Below are positions 6,819 through 14,529 of a stretch of 33,446 nucleotides of DNA, piece by piece (position 1 is the stretch's first letter; each line of letters opens with the position of its first letter). The DNA comes from an uncultured Oscillospiraceae bacterium. Lineage in GTDB: Bacteria; Bacillota; Clostridia; Oscillospirales; Oscillospiraceae. Below the pieces are notes generated by a model. The model worked only from the letters and a program-made list of their open reading frames with translations. It did not search any database and was not told where the DNA came from. The translations under genes were made by a program, and so were the position numbers. Location: the NCBI GenBank assembly GCA_949878425.1, contig CATLAL010000026.1:1-33446 (forward strand). Reading direction: 5' to 3'.

Positions 6819-9799
6819 AACTGGACAACATCGTCAAGGTCTACAAGACCGGGAGCGAGGATGTCACCGCCCTGCGGGGGGTGAGCCTCAGCTTTCGGGA
6901 GAATGAGTTTGTGGCCATTCTGGGCCACTCCGGCTGCGGCAAGACCACGCTGCTGAACATCGTAGGCGGCCTGGACCACTACACCAGCGGCGATCTCATC
7001 ATTAACGGCCGCTCCACAAAGGAGTACCGGGACGGGGACTGGGACGCCTACCGCAACCACTCCATCGGCTTCGTGTTTCAGAGCTACAACCTGATCCCCC
7101 ACCAGTCGGTGCTCTCCAACGTGGAGCTGGCCCTGACTCTATCCGGCGTGGGCAAAGCGGAGCGCCGCCGCCGGGCCGGGGAGGCCCTGGCCAAGGTGGG
7201 GCTGGCGGACCAGATGAAAAAGCGGCCCAACCAGCTCTCCGGCGGCCAGATGCAGCGGGTGGCCATCGCCCGGGCCCTGGTCAACGACCCGGACATCCTC
7301 CTGGCCGACGAGCCCACCGGGGCCTTGGACAGCGAGACCAGCGTGCAGGTGATGAACCTTCTGGCGGAGATCGCCCGGGATAAGCTGGTGATCATGGTGA
7401 CCCACAACCCGGACCTGGCGGAGCGCTACGCCACCCGCACCATCCGCCTGCTGGACGGCCGGGTGGTGGATGACACCGCCCCCTACGACGGGGCGCGGGA
7501 GAAGCCGGCCCAGCCGGTCGGACGGCAGAAAAAGCCCTCCATGAGCTTTCTCACCGCCCTGTCCCTGTCCCTGAACAACCTGATGACCAAGAAGGGCCGC
7601 ACCCTGCTGACCAGCTTCGCCGGCTCCATCGGCATCATCGGCATTGCCCTCATCCTCTCCCTCTCCACGGGCATCAACGCCTACATCAACCAGGTGCAGG
7701 AGGAGACCCTGTCCAGCTACCCCATCACCATTCAGGCGGAGACCACGGACATGTCCGACATGCTCACCACCCTGATGGGGGCCCGCCGGGACGGGGCGGA
7801 CCAGGACCACGACCGGGACCGGGTCTACTCCTCCACAGTGATGTACGACATGCTCAACTCCATGGTCAACGCGGAGACCCAGACCAACAACCTCCGGGAC
7901 TTCAAGGTCTGGCTGGACCAGGAGGGCGGCGGCGTCTCGGACCTGGCGGCGGTGCAGTACAGCTACGACCTGTCCTTTGACATCTACACCGAGGACGAGG
8001 AGGGGGGGATCGTCAAGAGCGATGTGATGGAGCTGATGCAGACCGCCCTCAGCGCCATGTACGGCGGTGACTACTCCTCCTACTTCTCCGCCATGGGCGG
8101 CATGTACGCGGGCATGGACGTGTGGGAGGAGCTGCTGCCCGGCGAGGACGGCCAGGCCGTAGGCGAGCAGGTGAGAAGCCAGTACGACCTGCTCTACGGC
8201 GCCTGGCCGGAGCGCTATGACGAGGTGGTGCTCTTTGTGGACCGGAACAACGAGATCAGCGATCTGATGCTCTACTCCCTGGGCCTGATGACCAGCAGCC
8301 ACATGACCGACAGCCTGACCCAAGCCATGGAGGGGGAGACCCTGGATGCGGAACAGCGCAGCTGGAGCTGTGAGGAGCTCTGCGGCAAGACCTTCAAGCT
8401 GCTGCTGCCGGCGGAGCGCTACCAGCGGGAGGGGGAGACCTATGTGGACATGTCCGCCACAGACGCTGGCATGGACTTCCTCTACAACAGCGACGAGGTG
8501 GGCGTGCGGCTGAAGGTGGTGGGCGTGGCCCGGCCCAGCGAGGAGGCCTCCGCCGGCATGGTCACCGGGGCCATCGGCTACACCAGCGAGCTGACCGCCT
8601 ACGCCATTGAGACTACGGCGGAGATGGACATCGTGCAAGAGCAGCTTCGCAGCCAGGACCTTGACGTGATCAGCGGCCTGCCCTTCCCCAGCGGGGACGA
8701 CGTGGAGCCCACCGGGGAGGAGAAGCGGGAGGCCATCACCGGACATTTGCGGACACTTTCCGACACGGAAAAGGCGAACGCCTATATGGACGCAATGAGC
8801 CAGCCCTCGGAGGAGTACGTGGAAACCGTGGTTTCCCAGCAGATGGAGGGCATGACCCGCCAGTCCGTCGAGGAGGCCATCGTCCAGCAGTACGCCGGAG
8901 AGATGGGCGTGGACGCGGAGACCGTCTCCGGCTATATCGCGGACATGGATGACGAGACCCTCTTTGCCCGGATTGAGGAGGCCATTGCCCAACAGGTGCG
9001 AGAGCAGTACGCTCAGGCCGTCCGGGCCCAGATGGGGGGCATGAGCCAGGACATGCTGGCGGCGATGCTGGACGCGGCCCTGGAGGGCGGGTCCGACAGC
9101 CCGATGCTGCCGGCGGAGCCCTTTGAGCCCTGGCAGATCAGCTATCTCTATGACAGCTACATGCCCCCCACCCGGTCCGACTCCACCTACGAGGACAATC
9201 TGGATCTGCTGGGATACGTGGACCTGGAGAGCCCCTCCTCCATCAGCATCTATGCCTCCACCTTCGCGGAGAAAGACGAGATCGCCCAGCGCATCGCGGA
9301 CTACAACGCCTCCGTTGACAGCAGCGAGGACGAGATCAGCTACACCGACTACGTGGCCCTGCTCATGAGCTCCATTACCGACATCATCAGCGGCATCAGC
9401 TACCTGCTCATTGCCTTTGTGTCCATCTCCCTGATTGTCTCCTCCATTATGATCGGCATTATCACCTATATCTCCGTGCTGGAGCGGACCAAGGAGATCG
9501 GCATTCTCCGGGCCGTGGGCGCCTCCAAGCGGGACGTCAGCCGGGTCTTTAACGCCGAAACCCTGATTGTGGGCCTGGGCGCGGGGCTCATCGGCATCGG
9601 CGTGACGCTGCTGCTCATTGTCCCCATCAACGCTGTGCTCCTCCAGGTTACCGGCATCCCGGGGCTGAAGGCGTCCCTCCCGGTTCAGGGGGCTGTGATC
9701 CTGACGGCCATCAGCGCCCTTTTGACCATCGCGGCGGGGCTTATCCCCTCCCGGCTGGCGGCCAAGAAGGACCCGGTGGTGGCCCTGCGGACGGAGTGA
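6812..9799 (+). CDS. ABC transporter ATPase-permease fusion, MacB-like
   Basis: A 995-aa protein combining an N-terminal ABC ATPase and an FtsX/MacB-type permease. Walker A GHSGCGKT is at residues 38-45, signature LSGGQMQR at 142-149, and Walker B ILLADEPTGALD at 162-173. TM1 lies at ~268-292 (LLTSFAGSIGIIGIALIL). A very large acidic domain of ~550 residues follows, presumably outside the cell, and three TMs close the protein from ~850 (SYLLIAFVSISLIVSSIMIG, then ERTKEIGILRAVGASKRDV). MacB-type proteins are mechanotransmission pumps. Gram-positive ones often lack the MacA/TolC partners, and none is seen here. Translationally coupled to the TetR gene; a strong terminator follows. Confidence 0.94.
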   Translation: MLKLDNIVKVYKTGSEDVTALRGVSLSFRENEFVAILGHSGCGKTTLLNIVGGLDHYTSGDLIINGRSTKEYRDGDWDAYRNHSIGFVFQSYNLIPHQSVLSNVELALTLSGVGKAERRRRAGEALAKVGLADQMKKRPNQLSGGQMQRVAIARALVNDPDILLADEPTGALDSETSVQVMNLLAEIARDKLVIMVTHNPDLAERYATRTIRLLDGRVVDDTAPYDGAREKPAQPVGRQKKPSMSFLTALSLSLNNLMTKKGRTLLTSFAGSIGIIGIALILSLSTGINAYINQVQEETLSSYPITIQAETTDMSDMLTTLMGARRDGADQDHDRDRVYSSTVMYDMLNSMVNAETQTNNLRDFKVWLDQEGGGVSDLAAVQYSYDLSFDIYTEDEEGGIVKSDVMELMQTALSAMYGGDYSSYFSAMGGMYAGMDVWEELLPGEDGQAVGEQVRSQYDLLYGAWPERYDEVVLFVDRNNEISDLMLYSLGLMTSSHMTDSLTQAMEGETLDAEQRSWSCEELCGKTFKLLLPAERYQREGETYVDMSATDAGMDFLYNSDEVGVRLKVVGVARPSEEASAGMVTGAIGYTSELTAYAIETTAEMDIVQEQLRSQDLDVISGLPFPSGDDVEPTGEEKREAITGHLRTLSDTEKANAYMDAMSQPSEEYVETVVSQQMEGMTRQSVEEAIVQQYAGEMGVDAETVSGYIADMDDETLFARIEEAIAQQVREQYAQAVRAQMGGMSQDMLAAMLDAALEGGSDSPMLPAEPFEPWQISYLYDSYMPPTRSDSTYEDNLDLLGYVDLESPSSISIYASTFAEKDEIAQRIADYNASVDSSEDEISYTDYVALLMSSITDIISGISYLLIAFVSISLIVSSIMIGIITYISVLERTKEIGILRAVGASKRDVSRVFNAETLIVGLGAGLIGIGVTLLLIVPINAVLLQVTGIPGLKASLPVQGAVILTAISALLTIAAGLIPSRLAAKKDPVVALRTE

Positions 9800-9855
9800 G
9801 GGAAAACCCAACGCACCCATCTGTTCCCTTCTTATGATAAAAGAGAACGGATCAA

Positions 9856-9898
9856 AAAAAGGAACGGGGCGGCGCAGAGCGCCGCCCCGTTCCTTTTT
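9856..9898 (+). terminator. Strong Rho-independent terminator
   Basis: A perfect 20-bp stem (9856-9875 with 9879-9898) with loop AGA and T5 at the 3' end, 57 nt past the stop of the ABC fusion. The matching A5 on the other side makes it work in both directions. It ends the tetR-ABC operon. Confidence 0.92.
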
Positions 9899-10010
9899 CA
9901 TCTAGACCCGCCAGAGTCTCTTGTAGGGATTGTCGAAAAAGCTGCTGCATTTTTGGACCATATATGCCTTGCTGTTTGTGCAATATTGTGATATTCTGTT
10001 CCTATATCGT

Positions 10011-10091
10011 GAACAAAGTTGAAAAAGTGCGGCTTGCACGTTTTCAATCAGCGGGCCCTTGGCCCGCTGACGCGTGAAGCGCGCTTTGTTC
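10011..10091. repeat. Four-way-junction-like hairpin element 1
   Basis: Outer stem GAACAAAG (10011-10018) with CTTTGTTC (10084-10091). Inside, back to back: hairpin TTGAAAAAGTGC/GCACGTTTTCAA (10019-10047, one mismatch), hairpin TCAGCGGGCC/GGCCCGCTGA (10048-10070), and a short CGCG/CGCG hairpin (10071-10083). Adjacent stems abut with no free bases, which is unlikely by chance. No promoter or terminator role is evident. Confidence 0.65.
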
Positions 10092-10104
10092 CCTATGAAG
10101 TGCA

Positions 10105-10192
10105 AGTCAAGGCAGCCCATGGGGCCTCCAGCGGCGAACCATCGCCGCTGGGTTCAAACGGATCCGTTGGATCCGTTTGAACGTACTTGACT
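10105..10192. repeat. Four-way-junction-like hairpin element 2
   Basis: Outer stem AGTCAAG (10105-10111) with CTTGACT (10186-10192). Inside: a weak AGGC...GCCT hairpin around CCCATGGG, a 10-bp hairpin CCAGCGGCGA/TCGCCGCTGG (10128-10151), and a perfect 14-bp hairpin GTTCAAACGGATCC/GGATCCGTTTGAAC (10152-10182). The design matches element 1 but the sequences differ. Confidence 0.65.
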
Positions 10193-10250
10193 ATAATCAG
10201 TCGGATTCGCCATATTGCCGCCCGCCGGCGCGGGCAGAGGGAGGGCCGTT

Positions 10251-10667
10251 ATGAGGGTACGGAAGCTGCTTCAGGAGAAGTTCCTGCTGGCCGCGGAGTG
10301 GCTGGAGCTGTTCATTGCTGCCTGCATCATTCTTATGATCGTGGCCATCAACATCTCCCTGCTTGCGGGCTATATTGCCCAGCCCATCGATCTGGGGCAG
10401 GAGTCGCTGCTGGGGGACTTTCTTCAGAAGATGCTGTCCTTTGCGGTGGGGGTGGAGTTCGTGAAGATGCTGGTCCGCCACACCCCCGGCAGCGTCATCG
10501 ACGTGCTGATTTTCGCCACGTCCCGCCAGATGATTGTGGAGCACATGAGCGGCTTTGAGACCCTGCTGGGCATTGCCGCCATTGGGGGCCTGTTCGCCAT
10601 CCAGAAGTTCCTGCTGCCGGGGGCCAGGTGGCGGCACAACGCCGGGAAGAAGCCCGGCCAATCGTGA
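10251..10667 (+). CDS. PsiE-like four-TM membrane protein
   Basis: A 138-aa membrane protein starting at the ATG after GGGAGGG. Four hydrophobic segments fall at ~13-40, 56-74, 80-98 and 105-122. The stretch VGVEFVKMLVRHTPGSVIDV followed by LIFATSRQMIVEH matches the conserved core of the PsiE family (phosphate-starvation-inducible E, PF06146), whose molecular role is unknown. The C-terminus is short and basic. It is 36 nt upstream of a HAD phosphatase gene on the same strand and probably shares its transcript. Phosphate control cannot be judged because no Pho box is recognisable. Confidence 0.72.
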   Translation: MRVRKLLQEKFLLAAEWLELFIAACIILMIVAINISLLAGYIAQPIDLGQESLLGDFLQKMLSFAVGVEFVKMLVRHTPGSVIDVLIFATSRQMIVEHMSGFETLLGIAAIGGLFAIQKFLLPGARWRHNAGKKPGQS

Positions 10668-10703
10668 GACGCCCCGCCCTTGGGGCGCGGAAAGGAGCCG
10701 GCT

Positions 10704-11549
10704 ATGGAGGGACCAACCATTGTTGCCCTGCTCTACGACTTTGACAAGACCCTGTGTACCCAGGATATGCAGAATTACGCCTTTATCCCCAGCCTGGGCA
10801 TGGCCCCGGAGGACTTCTGGCGGGAGGCCAACGCCTTCGGCTGGCGGGAGCGCATGGACGGCGTGCTGGCCTACATGTACACCATGATCCGCAAGTGCGC
10901 GGATCTGGGGACCCCCCTGACCCGGGAGAGCCTGCGCCGCTGCGGGAGGAGCATCGCCTTTTTTCCCGGGGTTTTGGACTGGTTCAGCCGGCTCAACCGC
11001 TACGGCGGGCTCCTGGGGGTGCAGGTGGAGCACTATGTCATCTCCTCCGGCCTGCGGGAGATTATTGAGGGCAGCGTCATTGCCGGGGCGTTTAAGGAGA
11101 TCTACGCCAGCGAGTTTTACTACGACGGCGGCGGGCAGCCCGTCTGGCCCAAGCTGGCGGTGAATTTCACCGCAAAAACCCAGTTTGTCTACCGGATCAA
11201 CAAGGGGGTGCTGGACGTCTCCGACGACAAGACCCTCAACGACTCCATGCCGGACGACAGCAAGCGGGTGCCCTTCACCAACATGATCTACATCGGCGAC
11301 GGGCTCAGCGACGTGCCATGCATGAAGATGATGCGGGCCTACGGCGGCCAGGCCATCGCGGTCTACCAGGCCGCCAACCGCTCCGGCGTGGAGCGGCTGC
11401 TCCGCCAGGGGAGGGTGGACTTTATCTATCCCGCCGACTACCGGGAGGGCACGGCGTTGGAGGACACGGTGAAAAAGATTATCCGGAAAATGGCCGTCAG
11501 CCACCAGCTCGGCGAGGAGAACAACCGGCAGCTCAAACGGATTCTGTAG
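10704..11549 (+). CDS. HAD-superfamily phosphatase
   Basis: A 281-aa hydrolase with the four HAD motifs: DFDKT with Asp12 (nucleophile) and Asp14 (acid/base), ISSG near residue 113 (motif II), a Lys in the middle (motif III), and YIGDGLSDVPCM near 195 (motif IV). The long helical insert after motif I (~25-100) is a C1-type cap, as in phosphoserine-phosphatase-like enzymes. The start at 10704 follows AAAGGAG; the frame extends to 10680 but without a site. Substrate unknown. The gene may be cotranscribed with the PsiE-like gene. Confidence 0.9.
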   Translation: MEGPTIVALLYDFDKTLCTQDMQNYAFIPSLGMAPEDFWREANAFGWRERMDGVLAYMYTMIRKCADLGTPLTRESLRRCGRSIAFFPGVLDWFSRLNRYGGLLGVQVEHYVISSGLREIIEGSVIAGAFKEIYASEFYYDGGGQPVWPKLAVNFTAKTQFVYRINKGVLDVSDDKTLNDSMPDDSKRVPFTNMIYIGDGLSDVPCMKMMRAYGGQAIAVYQAANRSGVERLLRQGRVDFIYPADYREGTALEDTVKKIIRKMAVSHQLGEENNRQLKRIL

Positions 11550-11564
11550 CAAGCCTCAAAATAT

Positions 11565-11724
11565 AGTCACCACAGTTGAAAAGCGGTAAAGTTTAGGGCC
11601 GCCCTTATGCTTTTGCATGGCCGCTCCGTTAAGCGCCGCCACGCGGCGTTTTGAGCGCTAAGCCGTCCAAAGGACGGCCCACGGGGCGGAGCCCAACGTT
11701 TACTCGTTCTCAACTGCGGTCACT
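11565..11724. repeat. Large branched hairpin element between convergent genes
   Basis: An outer stem of 15 bp with two mismatches (AGTCACCACAGTTGA, 11565-11579, with TCAACTGCGGTCACT, 11710-11724) continues inward through GTAAA/TTTAC, GTT/AAC and GGGC/GCCC (to 11599 and 11691). The enclosed part holds a small ATGC-TTTT-GCAT hairpin, the arm TTAAGCGC...GCGCTAA with an inner CGCCGC/GCGGCG stem, and CCGTCC-AAA-GGACGG. The architecture matches the elements at 10 kb. It covers nearly all of the gap between the HAD gene and the terminator. Confidence 0.65.
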
Positions 11725-11737
11725 GTATAAATGATAG

Positions 11738-11779
11738 CCGCGGATTCAGACTGCCCTGACGGGCAGGCTGAATCCGCGG
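11738..11779. terminator. Bidirectional terminator-like hairpin
   Basis: A 12-bp perfect stem (CCGCGGATTCAG, 11738-11749, with CTGAATCCGCGG, 11768-11779) is topped by TGCCC/GGGCA. It lies between the convergent HAD gene and the flavoprotein gene, 4 nt from the latter's stop. T-runs are poor on both sides, so termination efficiency is uncertain. Confidence 0.55.
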
Positions 11780-11783
11780 TTTG

Positions 11784-12821
11784 CTACCGGCGCGCCATCA
11801 TCTGGGCGGCGAACGCCCCGCCCCGCTCCGCGATTCCGGGCAGCTTGACAAGACTCCCCTTCTCGTTGGCCGTCTCCAGCAGGCAGAACCGGGGCGGCAG
11901 GTAGAAGCTCTTATTCATGTTCAGGCCGCTGATCAGCTGCCGGGCGATGAGGTCGCCGCCGGAGTAGCCGGAGACGATGAGCCCATAGAGCTGCTTGTCA
12001 TAGAACCGGTTCTGGCGGAAGAGGGCGGTGAGGCGGTTGACAAAGGCGGTCAGGTTGGCGGACAGGGCGTCGTTGTAGTTGGCGCAGAGCATCACCAGTC
12101 CGTCGCAGTCCCGCACCGCCGGGAACACCTCCTCCACCATAGGCCCGCCGTAGAAGCAGCCCCCCTGCTGGCCGAAGTGGAGGCAGGCGGTGTAGCTGCA
12201 CCCGATGCAGTCCGCCAGGGTCCCGTTCTGGAGGCAGACCTCCCGGACCTCTACCTCCTCCGGCAGACCCGCCTTCACCAGCTCCCAGAGGGCCAGGGTG
12301 TTGCTGGTGGAGCGGACGGAGGCGTGGAGGGCCAGCACCCGGCGGGGGGGCGGCAGGCCCTCCCAGCCCGCCAGCCGCTCTGCCAGCTCCGCGATGGCCA
12401 TGCGGAAGGCGGTGGCCTCGTCGGTGCCGCCCAGCTGGGCCTGGACCTGGAAGTTGCGCAGGGAGCCGGTGGCCTCCACCAGCGGACGGCCCAAAAAGGC
12501 GCAGCCCGCCAGGTTGGCGGCCAGGACCAGGTCCCGGGCCACGTCCTTGGTGTAGAGCTCCCCCACGCCGGTGACCACCAGGGCGCCCACGGAATCCTCC
12601 AGCAGCCCCCCGCTCCGGCGGAGGAGGGAGAGCATCCGGTAGCAGCTCATGTTGCAGCCCCCCTGGTCCAGGGCCACGGCAAAGAGGAGCTTTCTGCCCC
12701 GCAGATCCTCCAGCCCCTCCTCCGGGTCCCGCCACAGGGCGCCAGGGGGCAAAAGGGGCTCCAGGATCTCCCGCAGATTTTCGCTGTACTCGTTCCGGGG
12801 GAAAATAACGGTTATTGCCAT
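11784..12821 (-). CDS. FMN-reductase-like flavoprotein with Cys cluster
   Basis: A 345-aa protein, last of a three-gene operon. The C-terminal half (~160-345) is a flavodoxin-like NAD(P)H-dependent FMN reductase: the phosphate loop ALHASVRSTSNT (164-175), then DGLVMLCANYNDALSANLTAFVNR, where such proteins hold the isoalloxazine ring. A Cys set (C205, C208, C213, C222) sits where iron-sulfur flavoproteins carry their cluster ligands, although spacing (X2, X4, X8) is not the standard one. The N-terminal half (1-155) is a separate alpha/beta domain with GGCNMSC that I do not recognise. The ATG is 3 nt after the previous stop, with only a weak site, so translational coupling is likely. Confidence 0.85.
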   Translation of the reverse strand: MAITVIFPRNEYSENLREILEPLLPPGALWRDPEEGLEDLRGRKLLFAVALDQGGCNMSCYRMLSLLRRSGGLLEDSVGALVVTGVGELYTKDVARDLVLAANLAGCAFLGRPLVEATGSLRNFQVQAQLGGTDEATAFRMAIAELAERLAGWEGLPPPRRVLALHASVRSTSNTLALWELVKAGLPEEVEVREVCLQNGTLADCIGCSYTACLHFGQQGGCFYGGPMVEEVFPAVRDCDGLVMLCANYNDALSANLTAFVNRLTALFRQNRFYDKQLYGLIVSGYSGGDLIARQLISGLNMNKSFYLPPRFCLLETANEKGSLVKLPGIAERGGAFAAQMMARR

Positions 12822-12824
12822 GGC

Positions 12825-14528
12825 TCAGACCTTCATCTCGTAGAGGGCCATGGCCCGCCCGTTGGGCAGCTCCCGCTTCTCCACGATCTCGAAGCCCAGC
12901 CCCAGATAGATCTCCTTCACCGTCTCCTCCTCCCAGCCCGTGTCCAGCCGGATGGCGGAGGCCCCCCGTTTGGCGCACTCCCGCCGGACATAGTCCAGCA
13001 CCTTGGCCGGGACGCCCTTCCCGGCAAACTCCCGGCGGACGCAGAGCTTGTGGAGGTAGGCCGCCTCGCCGGGGGCGGCGTTGGGCCACCACTCCCGGTC
13101 CTGCCACTGCAAGAGGAAGGCGCAGGCGGGCCTGCCCCCCGCGTACCCCACGCGGAAGCTCTCCGGCCCCACCTCCTCCGTCAGCAGGGCCTCCCGGGTC
13201 AGCGCCTCCTCCGGCCAGAGCCGAAGCCCCCGCTCACAGCCCCACCGGGCCACCTCCCCCATCAGGGAGAGGGCCTCCTCCACCTGGCCGGATACCACGT
13301 CCAGCTCCACCAGCTTCAGCGCCTCCATGGTCTCCCGGAGCCGCTCCAGCAGCGCCTCCGGCAGGGGCAGGCGCTCAAGCTCGATCCCGTTGGGGGCGAT
13401 CCGGTTGCGCGCCCCCATAAAGACGCCGTCCAAAAACACGGAGGAGCACTGCCACTCCCCCCGCAGGCAGGCCAGCAGGCTCAGGGCGCCGGAGGAGAGG
13501 GCCGGGGCCGCGTAGGGCTTGTACCCCAGCTCCCGCATATCCAGATTGGCGTGCTTGGTCCGCTCCGTCAGCTCCCGGGACAGGGCGTCGTCATAGCGGG
13601 AGACGGAGTTGGCCACCACCAGCCCCTCCCCGTGGGGGCCGAAGGTCCGGCCGTCGGTGAGAAAGTCCTGGAACCGGGGGTCCCGGGCGGCGTAGTATCT
13701 GGCCCGGGCGTTCATCACCCCCAGACCGAAGCCCCGGACCTGGTGGGGGAAGAGACCCCGGCAGTCCAGCTCCCCGGACTCGTCCCGGTTGCTCTCCAGC
13801 AGCACGGCCCGGCACAGGGGGTCCACCGGGTCGCTGACCACGCAGAACATGCCCCGAAAGCCCCGCTCCCGGGCCATGCGGGCGTAGCTGGCCGCCAGGG
13901 GGCGGTTGAGCTGGTACTGAGCCATGCGTACGTCGCCGCTCCGCACCGCCGTGTCCGGTACGAACCGGGAGGCGCAGAAGAGGAACACATCACAGTCCAA
14001 AATGTGATCAACGTCCACGATTTCTACTGGGGGAAATTCCTCCCCTCCGGGGGCGGCGATCTGGTTCAGCTCGAACTCCCACCGCTCCGGCACGTTTTCC
14101 CGGACGTCGCAGATGCCCAGGGTGGAGAGTACGCCGCCGCCCATAAGCCGCAGTCCCATGGCCAGGGTGCTGCCCACGTCCCCCAGGGCCAGCAGGTGGA
14201 CCCGGTAGGTTTCCTTCCTGGCCGGCGGCTCCAGCAGCTCCTCCCACCGGGGGTGGCCGGCGTTCACCGCCCGGACCCGGCCCGCCCGGATGGCCTTCGC
14301 CAGCTCCGGGGGGATTTCCGGTCCCGCACCGCCGAGACACAGGGTCTCCGGTCCCTCGGCGGCGGCGAGGAGGGCGGCGTCAGAGACGGCGAAGGTCTCC
14401 CGGCCCGTGAGGGGCGCTCGGTGAAAGAGGCACACCACCTCCCCCTCCTCCGGCAGGCGGTCCAGGGGCCGGCCGGGGAGGGGCTCCTCTCCGTATAGAA
14501 TCTTGTTTTTATACAAAAAGTATCCCAT
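12825..14528 (-). CDS. Lactate/malate-dehydrogenase-like domain fused to GNAT acetyltransferase
   Basis: A 567-aa two-domain protein. Residues ~108-400 resemble the LDH/MDH fold: Rossmann glycine motif LGDVGSTLA (115-123), acidic Asp141 at the end of beta-2, FCVVSDPVDPL (228-238) like the family's NPVD stretch, GFGLGVMNARAR (266-277) like the arginine-bearing substrate region, and FGPHGEG (296-302), where the catalytic His of LDH lies. Residues ~405-567 are a GNAT domain with the acetyl-CoA loop RREFAGKGV (498-506) and a closing YLGLGFEIV. The first ~105 residues are unassigned. The start follows CGGAGG and lies 1 nt after the stop of the 1590-aa gene. The fusion is unusual; whether the NAD site is active or only a sensor is unknown. 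Confidence 0.82.
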   Translation of the reverse strand: MGYFLYKNKILYGEEPLPGRPLDRLPEEGEVVCLFHRAPLTGRETFAVSDAALLAAAEGPETLCLGGAGPEIPPELAKAIRAGRVRAVNAGHPRWEELLEPPARKETYRVHLLALGDVGSTLAMGLRLMGGGVLSTLGICDVRENVPERWEFELNQIAAPGGEEFPPVEIVDVDHILDCDVFLFCASRFVPDTAVRSGDVRMAQYQLNRPLAASYARMARERGFRGMFCVVSDPVDPLCRAVLLESNRDESGELDCRGLFPHQVRGFGLGVMNARARYYAARDPRFQDFLTDGRTFGPHGEGLVVANSVSRYDDALSRELTERTKHANLDMRELGYKPYAAPALSSGALSLLACLRGEWQCSSVFLDGVFMGARNRIAPNGIELERLPLPEALLERLRETMEALKLVELDVVSGQVEEALSLMGEVARWGCERGLRLWPEEALTREALLTEEVGPESFRVGYAGGRPACAFLLQWQDREWWPNAAPGEAAYLHKLCVRREFAGKGVPAKVLDYVRRECAKRGASAIRLDTGWEEETVKEIYLGLGFEIVEKRELPNGRAMALYEMKV

Positions 14529-14529
14529 T

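Larger units (their letters stand above)
9899..10250. other. Gene-free stretch with two tandem multi-hairpin elements
   Basis: No credible gene. 9900-10010 is AT-rich, without a clear signal. Then come two elements of the same architecture, each an outer stem enclosing hairpins with almost no unpaired linker (10011-10091 and 10105-10192, listed separately). A possible promoter for the next gene starts at TTGACT (10187-10192), with a weak CATATT 18 nt further on. The site GGGAGGG before the ATG at 10251 closes the region. Confidence 0.6.

Noticed and set aside
7139..9901. 920-codon open frame on the minus strand
   Set aside because: Antisense to the ABC ATPase-permease fusion; His/Gly/Val-rich without any motif, and it reads through the terminator hairpin.
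11781..14498. 905-codon open frame on the plus strand
   Set aside because: It lies antisense to the flavoprotein and the LDH-GNAT gene, has extreme Gly/Pro/Arg/His composition and no domain, and results from GC-rich codon use in the real genes.
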